Shown here: positions 10,831 through 21,710 of the stretch, in pieces
How positions within the stretch are numbered: position 1 is the first letter of the stretch
Layout of the letters: every line of letters begins with the position of its first letter
Notes under the pieces: generated by a model
Databases searched by the model: none
Told to the model about the DNA's origin: nothing
The model's input: the letters and a program-made list of their open reading frames with translations, nothing else
Origin: Leptobrachium leishanense
Taxonomy: Eukaryota; Chordata; Amphibia; Anura; Megophryidae
DNA: 64,000 bases
Assembly: GCA_009667805.1 (NCBI GenBank)
Contig: CM019065.1
Coordinates: 154,478,101-154,542,100 of the forward strand
Direction: 5' to 3'
Position numbers and translations under genes: made by a program

Positions 10831-12285
10831 CTACACTAATATACAGTGATAAAGTCAATGGACGTAAAGATCTGTGCTTTGGTTTCTCGTGCAGTCATTG
10901 CAAGGTGAAAATATCACAATTACAAAATAAACACCTACTCCTGGAAGCAGAGCCTAACTACACATTACAACATAACTCTATAGCAAGGTGGACGGCTAAG
11001 GCAGTTACCATCCTATAAACTTAAAATAGTTGGTTGGGGGGGGCACAGACACACACCCTAACCCTTTGGGGGAAAAGAGATTCTTCCAATTCGTTGGCTG
11101 ATAAATACCTTTAAGTGATGTCCTGCTTTGGAGCTTTTACAGTTTAATTGAAAAAATAATTTAAAGGTTTAAAACTTGCATTTATTCCAAAGTACCACCC
11201 CTAGGCTGATCCACCACCTAGCAATCCTGATCAAAAGTAATCACATGATTCATGTAAACACAATATATGCCACACAAATACATCAGACTGACACAATATA
11301 CGTCTTATCAGGTTTAGGACAGTTTTGGTACATCAGGTACAGCCTTGTGCGGAACACAGGTGTGACACCCCCTCCCCACTTTGTGAGCCTGCATGTAGTC
11401 ATTAATACAGTTGTTGCAAATTAATAAACAAAAACACAAACTTTTTTTAACGCAGAAGACACTTGTAAACAGTGAAAATGCCACAGGTGCTCCAAGTGCG
11501 AGTGATGTTTTATGTCACCGTACTTTCCAACAGTCCGAGAAATAGGTGCAGGTCAGGGGAGGAGGTCAGATATGCGCTGGCCATCACCAGCCACATAAGA
11601 GTAGGAACGCCAGCCACACGGGGCATGCCCAGCAAACCAGGATAAACAGCAGAATCACTGGCCGGCAACCTCATGCAACCTTTCACACAGACTGATCCTG
11701 CAGGGGGGAGGGGGGGGGCTATAGGAGGGACAACAGCACACACATGCATTATACATAAACACTTTATTTAAAAACCTTGAAAAATGCTTAAGATGAGCCG
11801 AAACTGCTGAGAAAAAATATATTTCTCAATAAAGCAATTATTTTTTTTTATTCTTAAGAAATCCCAAAAGCGGAAGATTGCATAAATAAGATCTATGCAC
11901 TTATCACACCTCGCACTGCTCTTAAAAGCTGAGTATCTCGTGGCATTTCTACTGGATTCCCGATGAGACCATTTATTGGGCATCAGACCTACCACCTTTC
12001 TTTTTAATCCCTGGCATCAGCGGCGGCATTCCAGCCATGACCCTTCAGCTGCTCCCACGGCTGAATGACACGTGCTGCCAGGTGAGTTGTCACACAGGCA
12101 CATGCTGAGCAAGAGTTGCAGTGACCCCCCCCCCCACAACCAGTGTAAAAACACCAGAATTGTTACACTGGAAATATTCACCAACACATCCACTTTAATG
12201 TATTAAGCCCCATATCATTCCTTCTTGATTCCTGTTACACAGAGGGTAAAAAGGGGCAAACATAATGGAATGTGAATTTATTTAT
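10831..12285. other. ENTPD4 intron, no recognised element
   Basis: Non-repetitive intronic sequence with short G and C homopolymers. No exon was found in the GC-richer part (11500-11750). Confidence 0.4.
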
Positions 12286-12404
12286 TTATAAAGGATTTTA
12301 CCAGGAAGGATACATTGAGATTTCTCTCGTTTAAGTATGTCCTGGGTTCAAGAACATTGAGTGGTTACAGAAATACAAAATAGTAAAATGCAAGATATTA
12401 ACAC

Positions 12405-13807
12405 TAGGGTTTCACCGATACCGATACTAGTATCGGTACCGATACTAGTATCGGTATCGGTACCGGGTACTGCAGGAGTACTTGGTACTCGTGCAGTACC
12501 CCCGATATTTTTTTCCGATACCGGAAGCCGGCATTGAGCCGGCATCCGAGGGGCTGCGGCGGCTGTCCGAATGCTCTATCGGCATTCGGACAGGCCCTGC
12601 AGCTGCTCTCCGCATTGTTTAATACTTACCTTCCTGGGCGCCGCCGGGAAAGTCTTCGCGTGCGCTCGCTCCTTGGAAGGTCCCCAGCCGCGACCACGTG
12701 GGACCATGTGATCGCGGCTGGGGTCCTTCCAACGAGCACACGCACGGGAACTTTCCCAGCGTCACTAAGGAAGGCAAGTATAAACAAAGTGAGGAGAGCA
12801 GCTGCAGGGCCTGTCCGAATGCCGATGGGCCTGTGCGAATGCTCTTTCGGCATTCGGACAGGCCCTGCAGCTGCTCTCCGCTCATACTTACCTTCCTGAG
12901 CGACGCCGGGAAAGTTTCCGTGCGTGCGCTCGTTGGAAGGACCCCAGCCGCGATCACATGGTCCCACGTGGTCGCGGCTGGGGACCTTCCAAAGAGCGGG
13001 CGCAAAGACTTTCCCGGCATCGCTAAAGGAAGGCAAGTATGAGCGGAGGGGGGAGGGGGGCATTATCCATGAGCTGGGGGGGGCATTATCCACGAGCTGG
13101 GGGGGGCATTATCCACGAGCTGGGGGGGGCATTATCCACGAGCTGGGGGGGGGGGCATTATCCACGAGCTGGGGGGGGGCATTATCCACGAGCTGGGGGG
13201 GGGCATTATCCACGAGCTGGGGGGGGGGCATTATCCACGAGCTGGGGGGGGCATTATCCACGAGCTGGGGGGGGCATTATCCACGAGCTGGGGGGGGCAT
13301 TATCCACGAGCTGGGGGGGGGGCCATTATCCACGAGCTGGGGGGGGGCATTATCCACGAGCTGGGGGGGGGGCATTATCCACGAGCTGGGGGGGGGCATT
13401 ATCCACGAGCTGGGGGGGGGCATTATCCACGAGCTGGGGGGGGGGCATTATCCACGAGCTGGGGGGGGCATTATCCACGAGCTGGGGGGGGCATTATCCA
13501 CGAGCTGGGGGGGGCATTATCCACGAGCTGGGGGGGGGGCCATTATCCACGAGCTGGGGGGGGGCATTATCCACGAGCTGGGGGGGGGCATTATCCACGA
13601 GCTGGGGGGGGCATTATCCACGAGCTGGGGGGCAAATCCATGAGCTGGGGGGGCATATCTATGAGACCTGGGGGCTTTATAGGAGGTCTGTTCTTATTGG
13701 AAAGAGTCACGTGACATAAAATAAAAGTATCGGTACTTGGTATCGGTGAGTACTTGAACAAAAGTATCGGTACTCGGTCTTAAAAAAGTGGTATCGGTGC
13801 ATCCCTA
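12405..13807. mobile_element. hAT-type element with palindromic GC-rich units and a minisatellite
   Basis: The termini TAGGGTTTCACCGATACC and (reverse complement) TAGGGATGCACCGATACC are flanked by a perfect 8-bp duplication ATTAACAC (12397-12404, 13808-13815), so this is a hAT insertion into the LINE 3' region. There is no transposase. The interior has about three alternately inverted copies of a roughly 240-bp GC-rich unit (12560-13050, sharing gcattcggacaggccctgc and gcggctgggg) and then a minisatellite of about 25 units. The open frames across it are products of repetition. Confidence 0.88.
13050..13665. repeat. Minisatellite, about 23-27-bp unit, about 25 copies
   Basis: The unit on + is CATTATCCACGAGCTG followed by 7-10 G's. 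Units vary mostly in G-run length; the first and last have CATGAGCTG. On the opposite strand the unit reads CAGCTCRTGGATAATG plus C's, which closely resembles the unit at 40412-41025. Confidence 0.95.
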
Positions 13808-13867
13808 ATTAACACAAAACAAATATACAGATTAACAGAAAAAAAAAATATGTAGGAAATAAAGTCA

Positions 13868-14533
13868 TTATGTTACATGTTTACAGGTGCATTTCGTATT
13901 GAGGTATGTTAATAGGGAAGTCTTAAGGGACTTTAGACTGGGGGAAGATTTGATGGTGTCTGGGAGGTTATTCCACATTTGCGGTGCTCTGTAGGAAAAT
14001 GAGGATCGAGCCACTTTCTTTTTGTATTGTGGTATTGTAAGTAAGGTGCTGGTCCTGGATCTGAGGTTATAGGATGAGGGAACTGCCGGGGGAAGCAGCA
14101 TATTCAGGTAGGGTGGTAGCTTCCCAGAAAAGCTCTTAAACACCAGGTTGGAAAGGTGAAGGGTGTGTCTAGATTCCAGCGATGGCCAGTTTAGTTCTTT
14201 TAACATGTCACAATGGTGGGTCATGCAGTTACATTGTAGCACAAAGCGACAGAATGAGTTATACAATGTAGTAAGTTTCTGGTGTGTTTGAGGGGCAGCT
14301 GCATACACTACATCTCCGTATTCAATGGCTGGCATAAGCATTTGTTGTACAATCTGCTTTCTTACCGCGGGGCTCAGGCAGGATTTGTTTCTGTACAGGG
14401 CACCTAGTTTGGGGTAGAGTTTAGATGAGAGTTTTTCGATGTGGGGGCCAAAAGATTTGGGTCTAACCACATACCTAGATATTTGAGAGAATTGACTGTG
14501 GTCAACGTGCCATTTGATTTTGTCCCCACACAT
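13868..14533 (-). pseudogene. LINE ORF2 C-terminal domain (decayed)
   Basis: A 221-codon open stretch with ALYRNKSCLSPAVRKQI, MPAIEYGDVVYAAAP and RTSTLLTIPQYKKKVARSSF, typical of the region downstream of the reverse transcriptase in L2/CR1-type LINEs. It follows the RT block after a frameshift near 14440-14530. Confidence 0.8.
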
Positions 14534-15480
14534 AGATGGGGTGTTTGCAATTTGTGTAGTTTAGGTGCGGTTCCAAAAAGCATTGTAACAGTTTTGTCAG
14601 TATTTAGAAAAGGTTTGTTATCTGCGATCCACTTTTCTACCTCTGTGAATTGGTCTTGCAGCACTGCCTCCAGCTGGGGGAGATTTGGTTTGCTGGTATA
14701 GATTACAGTGTCGTCTGCGTACATGTGTACAGTTGAGGCTTTGCAGACATTGGGCAGATCGTTTATGAATATTGTGAATAGCAGGGGGCCGAGTATCGAG
14801 CCTTGGGATACACCGCACGTGACTGGGAGGGGAAGGGAAGTGCTGTCAGAAATGGACACAAATTGAGACCTATCAGAAACATATGATTGGAACCAGGTTA
14901 ACGTGCTATCACCAATACCAGAGTTTAAGTTTTTGTAATAGGATGCCATGGTCTACTGTGTCAAAAGCCTTGGCAAAATCAAGGAAGATGGCCCCAGTTA
15001 GGTTTCCTTGATCCATGCCCGCTTGGATATCATTACAAACTTTTAAAAGGGCAGTTGTAGTTGAATGATTTGGACGAAAGCCTGATTGATCTGGGGTTAA
15101 ATAGTTCTGATACGGATAATAAATCACGTAATTGAGTGTAGACACATTTTTCCAGAATTTTTGACATTACAGGGAGCAGTGATATTGGGCGGTAGTTGGA
15201 TACCAAAGTATTGTCTCCACTTTTATGGATAGGTACCACCCTTGCAGTCTTCCAGAGTTTGGGTATGTATCCAGTCGCCAGTGATTTATTGATTAGGGTT
15301 GCGACAGGTTTTACAATTGCTGGTGCACTGATTTTCAGCAGCATTGCTGGGATTTGATCAGGTCCAGACTGGTATTTCATTTTTTGGTTACGGAGAAGTT
15401 TAGTGATGGCACTGACAGGCACTGGTCTAAAACTGAATTTCTCTGCGTTACAGGGTCTTTGCACTGTTGGTGGGGCCTGA
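14404..15480 (-). pseudogene. LINE reverse transcriptase (decayed)
   Basis: This segment holds the polymerase core of the LINE in three overlapping frames (15033-15480, 14909-15145, 14404-14949). Visible blocks are NYRPISLLPVMSKILEK, the motif A block LDFAKAFDTVDH, the motif B block GVSQGSILGPLLF and the motif C block MYADDTVIY, in the expected order. Two frame changes (near 15100 and 14930) prevent a continuous protein. Confidence 0.85.
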
Positions 15481-15515
15481 CCTGTGTGTGGCCTTTCTGA
15501 TTGCGTGTCATTTCC

Positions 15516-16284
15516 GGTCACGTTCAGCCACAATGGCGGTACCTGGCATGCGCCAAGTAGGGCCCAGGTAAGAGGAAAAGCCGCTATACGCAGAGATGCG
15601 TGACACAACAATCAGGATAAGGAAATAAACCACAGAAGACACTGGGGACCTCTGCACGGCTAATACAGAAGAAGCCCTATACTGATAGAGTGGCCGAATC
15701 TGCACTAATGGAAAAAGGATACCTTGTAGCCGTGCAGAGTCCTGGGAAAAACACAGACACCTAAAGGAGATATACTCAATAACTTGCAGGGAAGGACTTC
15801 AATAAACTAAAGCCGTGGTCTACAGGGATACACAACATATAATACGATAAGCACAGAACCGCTAGGGATGTCCAGAAGAGTGGTCAATGAATAAGCCAGG
15901 GGTCAAAACCAAAACGTATACCTTGAGCCAAAGCAGGGATATAGCACCAGAGAAAATCCGTCAGCCAGGCCAGAGGGTCAATACCAGGAAGTCAATCAAA
16001 AACCTAGAACTCAGACAAGGGGGAAACACTGAGAAAGCACTAGGATAGAATAACAGGGAGCTCTCAGGAACAAATCTGTAGCTGAAGTGAACCAGGATGC
16101 AAGAGCATGGTGATATGGGCCCATGGCATTAAATAGGGGAGTAATCAGCCCATATCACCAGCAGAAGCTCAACGAGCAAAGAACTTAACCCCTGAGCTGC
16201 ATGTCAGGGAAAGCAGCACAGGGAAACACAGACATAAGGAATACAGAGGGCAGGGAGACAAGGTTGGAACGTGGGAACGTGACA
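15516..16284 (-). mobile_element. Solo LTR of a retrotransposon
   Basis: 769 bp starting TGTCACGTTC and ending GAACGTGACC on minus, giving a 10-bp imperfect terminal inverted repeat (canonical TG..CA with the last base mutated). The 5-bp duplication GGAAA (plus: TTTCC at 15511-15515 and 16285-16289) flanks it. Removing it restores the LINE frame (LGN then DTQSERP). A TATA-like CTATTTAATGCC lies near 16130 on minus. No coding sequence is present, so it probably arose by LTR-LTR recombination. Confidence 0.82.
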
Positions 16285-16654
16285 TTTCCTAGCTTAGCAA
16301 TCAGGGTGGTGGCGCATCCAACAAAATAATTATTAAAAGCATTTGCTACATCTAGGGGGTGTTGTACAGTTTGGTTGTTTACTTTGACAGCAGCCGGTTG
16401 GGAGTGGACGGAGGGTGCTTGTATGTTACTTATGATTTTCCAAAAATGTCTGGGGTTTGATATGTTATTGTTTAAATTTTCATTGAAGTATTGGGCTTTA
16501 GCCATTTTTGTTTGCTTTGTGCATGCATTCCAGCATTTTCGGTATTCACAGTGATCGTTCATGGATCAAGTACTCTTGAAATTTGACCACAGGGAGGCTC
16601 TAAACTGGTACATATGCATGAAGTCAGCTGTAACCCAGGGGAGGGGGGCCCCTT

Positions 16655-17390
16655 TTACTCGCACTTTGTGCGGGTATGGGTGTTCCAGACTTTCAGGAGC
16701 TCGGCTTGAAAGTATTCAATTGCACAGTCCAGGTCTGGGATTAGGTTTAGTCTGTACCACGGGAGCTGTTTGACATAATTTAGGAAGGATTCAGGATTAA
16801 ATTTCTTGAAAGACCTGGTGATTATTACCTTTGGTGGACATTTTGTGGCCCTTATTTTGCGCACACAGTACACTAGGCAGTGATCACTGAAACTGTTAGC
16901 GAGAACGCCTGCCTCCTGTATTCGATCAGGACATGAGAGAATCCAGTCCAGCAAGGTGTGGTTAGGGCTTTTCATATTAATGCGAGTGGGGGAGGAGATT
17001 GTGTTAGCCGCAAAGCCTTAACCAGTGAGCAGTGTTTATTGTTTTTAGGATTCAGCCAATCAACATTAAAGTCGCCGAGGACCAGCAGTTCACTTTTTTG
17101 GTTTTGAGCGACTAATTTACTAAGAATTTGGGTTATGTCAGAAAGGGAGTGCACTGGGGAACTCGGTGGGCGGTAGAATCCAGCAACAATAATTGTTTTA
17201 CTGAACGGGATCTCAATAATACCAGAAAGGAAATCAAATGTGGCCGGGGAGCTGGGATTCTGCAACGGGGTGAACTTTATGGAGTTATCAACATATATAA
17301 CAATTCCCCCTCCTCTCCTAGCTTTGTCCTTTCTAGAGCATGAATACCCTTGTATTGCTATGGCAGAGTCTGGCACTTTAATTACAATGA
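16655..17390 (-). pseudogene. LINE apurinic-type endonuclease (decayed, N-terminus missing)
   Basis: Frame 16972-17376 carries RRGGGIVIYVDNSIKF and LLVLGDFNVDWLNP. After a frame change, 16655-16975 carries HTLLDWILS and SDHCLVYCV. These are the middle and end of an APE endonuclease. The N-terminal catalytic blocks are lost at the 5' truncation. Confidence 0.8.
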
Positions 17391-17513
17391 TTTATAAAGC
17401 AGTGGGGTTTGTTTTATCTTAGACAAACAATACGTGTAAGAATTATTATGCCGTGGCATTTCCGTGAACAATAAGGTCTTATCTATCATTCTTTCTCTGG
17501 AGGATTTGATTAC

Positions 17514-17711
17514 CTGATGTACTTTTTATCTCGGCTGGTACGGCTGTATTTTGTCCTGACCAGAAGAAGAGAGTAGATCAGCAAGAACAAGATGGCAACC
17601 AAAGCACTGATCATTACCAGCTGCCGCAGAGTGGTGTTCAGGACACGTGGGCATCCCGCCGGAGAGAAGCTGAAGTGCCAGGACGCTGGGAGTAGGCAAG
17701 CAATGCTGAAC
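17514..17711 (-). CDS. ENTPD4: ENTPD4 exon: N-terminal tail and membrane anchor
   Basis: A 198-nt exon with acceptor ttacag at 17712-17717 and donor GTAATC from 17513. It encodes residues 4-68 plus split codons at both ends (phase 2 in, phase 2 out). The cytosolic tail contains PASWHFSFSP and GCPRVLN, which are diagnostic of ENTPD4 rather than its paralogue ENTPD7. One hydrophobic segment at about residues 34-54 (LVMISALVAILFLLIYSLLL) is the N-terminal signal-anchor. A basic stretch, RTSRDKKY, then leads into the luminal catalytic domain. No frameshift or stop interrupts it. Confidence 0.93.
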
Positions 17712-18234
17712 CTGTAATACAGAGTGTATACGTCATTAATGCTGGTGGCAAACAGGATACAGATCAGATGAATAGCCTCGGGCATTCATTAAAAACCTCT
17801 ATAAAAAAAGGAGACAGTACACACAATGGGTTATTCACGAAGCAGTGAAACTGTAGCATTGGACATTTCAGGACAAAATCTTATTTTTTTTTGCTTTCTC
17901 AATCCAAATGTTCCCTTTAGCCTGGTGGGTTTATTTATTTTAAAATAAAAAATAAAAATCAATTCTCTGCTTTTTCACAGCTTAGAAATCCCCCCCATAT
18001 GTTCCACAAAGTGAACAAGCATCTGGGAGGCCAAGGGTGCCGAGACCTGCCGTAAAGGAAGCCAATTCCAGATGCTATAAGCAACTACAGATCTGAGATT
18101 ATAAAATGTGCCTGTCCCAAACATCACTGCACATGCGGCATTACCTGAACGAAAGAAAAGTCAAACCACAGCCATTGCGTGAACATGCTGACTGCTGGTT
18201 ATGCCAGTGCTGCAGAGGTGTTTTGGACCTGGAA

Positions 18235-18465
18235 TTTTCACTTCTCCAGTCATTCTCCTGGTTTTCACCCCTCTCTGAATAACCCTGTTAGTCTTACAGG
18301 GTTATTCAGAGAGCGTGAAAAGCAGGAGAATGACTGAAGAATGAAAAATTCTAGGTCAAAATAGCCAAACCAGAAAAATTCTCCCTTTCATCTCACTTTC
18401 CAAATCGGCTATTTTGACCTAGAATTTTGCATTCTCCTGCTTTTCACGCTCTCTGAATAACCCTG
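18235..18465. mobile_element. Foldback MITE, family CAGGGTTATTCAGAGAG (one full, one half copy)
   Basis: The full copy 18297-18465 is a 169-bp near-perfect hairpin with TTA duplications (18294-18296, 18466-18468). A half copy (18235-18287) directly precedes it, also ending CCCTG/TTA. The core tattttgacctagaatttt recurs in sister copies at 28201, 28361, 29150 and 63302. Confidence 0.8.
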
Positions 18466-18712
18466 TTAATCTTTTGACTAAAATAGCTTTTAATTTTTGT
18501 CATCTGAATTATTTTAAATTTTAGTCATTTTAGTAAACATGTTATTTAATTTTAGTCTAGTTTTAGTCGGCTAAAATCTAATGGGTTTTAGTTAAAGTGT
18601 AATGAATGCATTATTTCAGCATTTCTCATTCGAATACTCCTGGAGCAAACATCTAATAACCTGTTCTGATTTATGGTATTAAAGTTCTGAACATACAATC
18701 CAGGCGCAGATA

Positions 18713-20338
18713 CAGTTGTGTTCAAAATTATTCAACCCCCAATGCTGTAAAGGGTTTTAGGGAATTTAGTGTACATTTGTAATTGTATTCAGAATGAAAT
18801 CCTACAAGGACTTTTTAAAGAACCATATGCAACTAAAATGACATCAATTGGTTTTGTAATACAGTAGTAAATGTTTCTTTTGTGAATTCTTCATTGACAC
18901 AATTATTCAACCCCTTAAAGACTACCACTCTGAAGAACAGAGGTTCATTCAAGTGTTTTCAATCAGGTATTGAAAACACCTGTGGATGTCACAGAGCAGC
19001 AATAAAGCATAATAAGCACCAATTAGGCAGCTTTAAAATGACTGTGATACTCAGCTCCTTCTAGACATTTACTGGTGTGGTTACAAACATGGTGAAGTCA
19101 AGAGAATGGTCCAGGAAGACAAGAGAAGAGGTGATTACTCTTCACAGGAAGGGCAATGGCTATAAGAAGATTGCAAAGATGTTAAACAATACCAAGAGAG
19201 ACCATAGGAAGCATCATTCGCAAATTCAAGGCAAAGGGCACTGTTGAAACGCTACCTGGTCGTGGCAGAAAGAAGATGCCGACTTCGACTGCTGTGCGCT
19301 ACCTGAAGCGTAGAGTGGAGAAAATTCCCCGTGTGACTGCTGAGGAACTGAGAAAAGATTTGTCAGATGTGGGTACTGAAGTTTCAGCTCACACAATACA
19401 GCGCACACTGCGTAATGAAGGCCTCCATGCCAGAACTCCCAGGCGCACCCCCTTGCTATCTCCAAAGAATAAGAAGAGTCGACTGCAGTATGCCAAAAGT
19501 CATGTGGACAAACCACAGAAGTTTTGGGATAGTGTTCTGTGGACTGATGAAACAAACTTAGAACTGTTTGGGCCCATAGATCAACGCTATGTTTGGAGGA
19601 GGAAGAACAAGGCCTATGAAGAAAAGAACACCTTGCCTACTGTGAAGCATGGCGGGGGGGGGGGGGGTCAATCATGCTTTGGGGCTGTTTTGCTTCTGCA
19701 GGTACAGGGAAGCTTCAGCGTGTGCAAGGTACCATGAATTCTCTTCATTACCAGGAGATATTGGATGACAATGTGATGCAGTCCGTCACAAACCTGAGGC
19801 TTGGGAGACGTTGGACCTTTCAACAGGACAATGATCCCAAGCATACCTCCAAGTCCACTAGAGCATGGTTGCAGATTAAAGGCTGGAACATTTTGGAGTG
19901 GCCATCGCAGTCACCAGACTTAAATCCGATTGAGAACCTCTGGTGGGACTTAAAGAAAGCAGTTGCAGTGCGCAAGCCTAAGAATGTGACTGAACTGGAG
20001 GCTTTTGCCCATGACGAATGGGCGAAGATACCCGTAGATCGCTGCAAGACACTTGTGTCAAGCTATGCTTCACGTTTAAAAGCTGTTATAACTGTAAAAG
20101 GATGTTGTACTAAGTACTAAGATTGAATGTCACTTGGGGGTTGAATAAAACTGATAATGATGTGAGCACAGAAAAGACATTTGTGGTTATTTCATTATAA
20201 ATGTTATGTTATATTTGTCTGACCTACACGTGCCTCTTTGATTTAAATGTAAGCAAGATGACTGAATGATCAAAATCAATGTCAAACTGGCCAAAACACT
20301 CAATTTCAGTGGGGGTTGAATAATTTTGAACACAACTG
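18713..20338 (+). mobile_element. Tc1/mariner element, full length, inactive
   Basis: 1626 bp with TA at both ends (18711-18712, 20339-20340) and terminal repeats starting CAGTTGTGTTCAAAATTATT. Inner partial repeats (cacaattattcaacccc near 18897; gggggttgaataaaa near 20136) give an IR/DR arrangement like that of other vertebrate Tc1 elements. The transposase gene at 19091-20120 has two frameshifts. Flanking AT-rich repeats with attttagtcatctgaattatttta are present on both sides in direct orientation (about 18475 and 20421), so it is nested in an older repeat. Confidence 0.92.
19091..20120 (+). pseudogene. Tc1 transposase (DD34E), two frameshifts
   Basis: The start MVKSREWSRKTREEVI at 19091 is the usual Tc1 N-terminus (paired-like DNA-binding domain). 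A 2-nt loss near 19200 shifts the frame before TIGSIIRKFKAKGT. The catalytic part then runs from about 19204: LWTDETNLELFG (first Asp), a run of 12 G's near 19652-19663 where HGGGS-type sequence is expected (second frameshift), then FQQDNDPKHTSK (second Asp) and SPDLNPIENLWWDLK (Glu), spaced as DD34E. The protein ends at the stop at 20118-20120. The catalytic residues are intact but the frame is not. Confidence 0.92.
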
Positions 20339-20501
20339 TATAACTGTTATGTTATAAATAACATTTATCTTAAAATCCAGTTAGCATTTTGACAGCAAAT
20401 GGATTTCGTTTTCGTTGTAGTCTTTTCACTAAAATGGCATTTAATTTTAGTCATCTGAATTATTTTAAGTCAAAAACATGTTATAATATTTCGTCAACTA
20501 A

Positions 20502-20889
20502 GGCTAGGGTCAGACGAACGCATTTTTCGCGTCGTCCGTGAAAAAGTGCGTTCGAACGAATGGACGTATTTTTTCACGGAATACGCGATAGCGGTCATAC
20601 GATGTGCATTTGCGTCCGTGATTTTGTACGGATTATCAATAAAACCCTTTTTGCGTCTGGACGTTATGTTGGCCGGACATTAGCAGCATCTGATGTCTCC
20701 TAATCATGCACACAAGCCGCTAGTGGACGCAGCGCACTCTGTACGTCAGTACTAGCGGTATCACGTCCTCGAAAAAATGCATTTGTTTGCCACTTGTGTT
20801 GCGTGGCCGTACTTCGTATATTGCCCGTCATTTGCTGCTACTACGGCCGTGATGAAGTGCGGCTGCACCGCGTTCGTCTGACCCTAGCC
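20502..20889. mobile_element. PIF/Harbinger-like MITE, family GGCTAGGG
   Basis: 388 bp with perfect GGCTAGGGTCAGACGAACGC at the left end and CTGACCCTAGCC at the right. Flanks are TAA (20499-20501) and TTA (20890-20892). Shorter than the 425-bp copies because of internal deletions. It is inserted in the AT-rich repeat that also hosts the Tc1 element. Confidence 0.85.
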
Positions 20890-20998
20890 TTAAACTAGCA
20901 TAAAAAATTTTGTTGACAAAATTCACACTGTTTGGAATCTGGCCCTGTGTTTGAGGTTTGTATATCGATTTGATTCAGTTTTCAGATTTTTGACTCAC

Positions 20999-21006
20999 CT
21001 TGCCAT
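20999..21006 (-). CDS. ENTPD4: ENTPD4 coding exon 1: start codon micro-segment
   Basis: ENTPD4 is a membrane-anchored nucleoside diphosphatase of the Golgi and lysosome/autophagic vacuoles; it hydrolyses nucleoside di- and triphosphates such as UDP and supports luminal glycosylation. This exon carries only ATG GCA AG (Met-Ala and two bases of Arg), followed by a perfect GTGAGT donor at 20998-20993. The AG joins the G opening the next exon (17711) to give Met-Ala-Arg-Phe-Ser-Ile-Ala-Cys, the short N-terminus expected of ENTPD4. The 5' part is UTR; the exon probably begins at 21105 or 21110, after a pyrimidine-rich tract ending tctcag/cacag. The leader contains a minimal upstream ORF (ATG GGG TGA). 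The exon is too short for ORF finding; it is placed by phase and donor match, not by transcript data. Confidence 0.72.
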
Positions 21007-21220
21007 ATTGAAAGATTCAGAATTGTGGAAAAACCCCCACAGGAAAAAAGTGTTCACCCCATAACGGTGCGCTTACTTCCCATCAATGCTACCAAAGTGT
21101 TCCACCTGTGCTGAGACACAAAACAATGTAACATGAAGTAATAAATCCAGGCCCTGGATACATAATAAACATTAATATTAGTGTACTGAAAGGAGCCCTT
21201 ATACGAAAGCCTTTTATTAG

Positions 21221-21360
21221 GATTTATTTGTACAGCACCAACAACAAATTTGGCAGTGCGACAGGCCAACAATAAATTGGGGAAAGACATAGAGACATCA
21301 GGTAGAACGTGCCCTGCTGTCCAAAGCGCTTGCACTCTAAAGGGAGATTAATTTGCAAAG
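21221..21360. repeat. Probable L2/CR1-type LINE fragment
   Basis: The segment tttatttgtacagcaccaac through ccaaagcgcttgcactctaa has the wording of LINE 3' regions common in frog and fish genomes. It is short and undelimited. Confidence 0.3.
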
Positions 21361-21379
21361 ATAGGAAATAAGAAGCTGA

Positions 21380-21710
21380 CAGTATTAGTGCGCGCGTCGG
21401 ACCCCAGCCTGATTGCGCACAGTTATGCACTTTATAGTGGATGAGATTGTGGTTACATTGTATCAGTTAGCTCTGACTGATGTTGAGAAAAGGAAAAAAA
21501 AGCTGTATGCAGGGGTTTCTCTACGTCTGTGTAGCTTTTTCACGTCAATGATATTTTGGCGTCCGTTGCAACATGCGTTGCCCGCGCGTGAAAAGTGCGC
21601 ACGTGCTTCGTGTGTTGTTCTCTATTGACTCCCTTGAAAAGCTACGACAGACAGCAAACAGTGCGGTCAGACGGACGCAAAAAGAGCGCTCATTTGACCC
21701 CGTCTTACAA
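21380..21710. repeat. Decayed Harbinger-like MITE
   Basis: CpG-rich segment with ggaccccagcctg at the left, gtgcggtcagacggacgc at the right, and internal gcgtccgttgcaacatgcgttg. It resembles the GGCTAGGG family but the ends are rearranged. Confidence 0.4.

Larger units (their letters stand above)
12290..17395 (-). mobile_element. L2/CR1-type LINE, 5'-truncated, with two nested insertions
   Basis: A non-LTR retrotransposon in the same orientation as ENTPD4. Reading minus: an APE-type endonuclease (16655-17390) with GDFNVDWLNP and the SDH motif in SDHCLVYC; linker 16290-16562; reverse transcriptase (14404-15480) with KTARVVPIHKSGDN, FLDFAKAFDTVDH, GVSQGSILGPLLF and the catalytic YADD (about 14705-14728); a C-terminal domain (13868-14533) ending LWNNLPDTIKSSPSL-like. 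The 3' end runs to about 12290 with the sequence ggattttaccaggaaggat. The 5' end breaks off inside the endonuclease. Frameshifts separate the blocks, so it is dead. A hAT (12405-13807) and a solo LTR (15516-16284) interrupt it, each with a clean target duplication. Confidence 0.85.

Noticed and set aside
12534..13093. Several overlapping frames of 114-155 codons on both strands
   Set aside because: Mirror-image translations of the alternately inverted GC-rich units of the hAT element.
13050..13665. G-quadruplex array in the minisatellite
   Set aside because: Each unit has a long G run but the loops are about 16 nt, so a stable intramolecular array is doubtful. Mentioned only as a possibility.
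12924..13719. Two long Gly/Ser/His-rich open frames
   Set aside because: They are translations of the minisatellite; the unit phase keeps several frames open at once.
15516..16284. DNA transposon with TIR GTCACGTTC
   Set aside because: The 5-bp duplication, TGT start, TATA-like box and lack of longer TIRs fit a solo LTR better.
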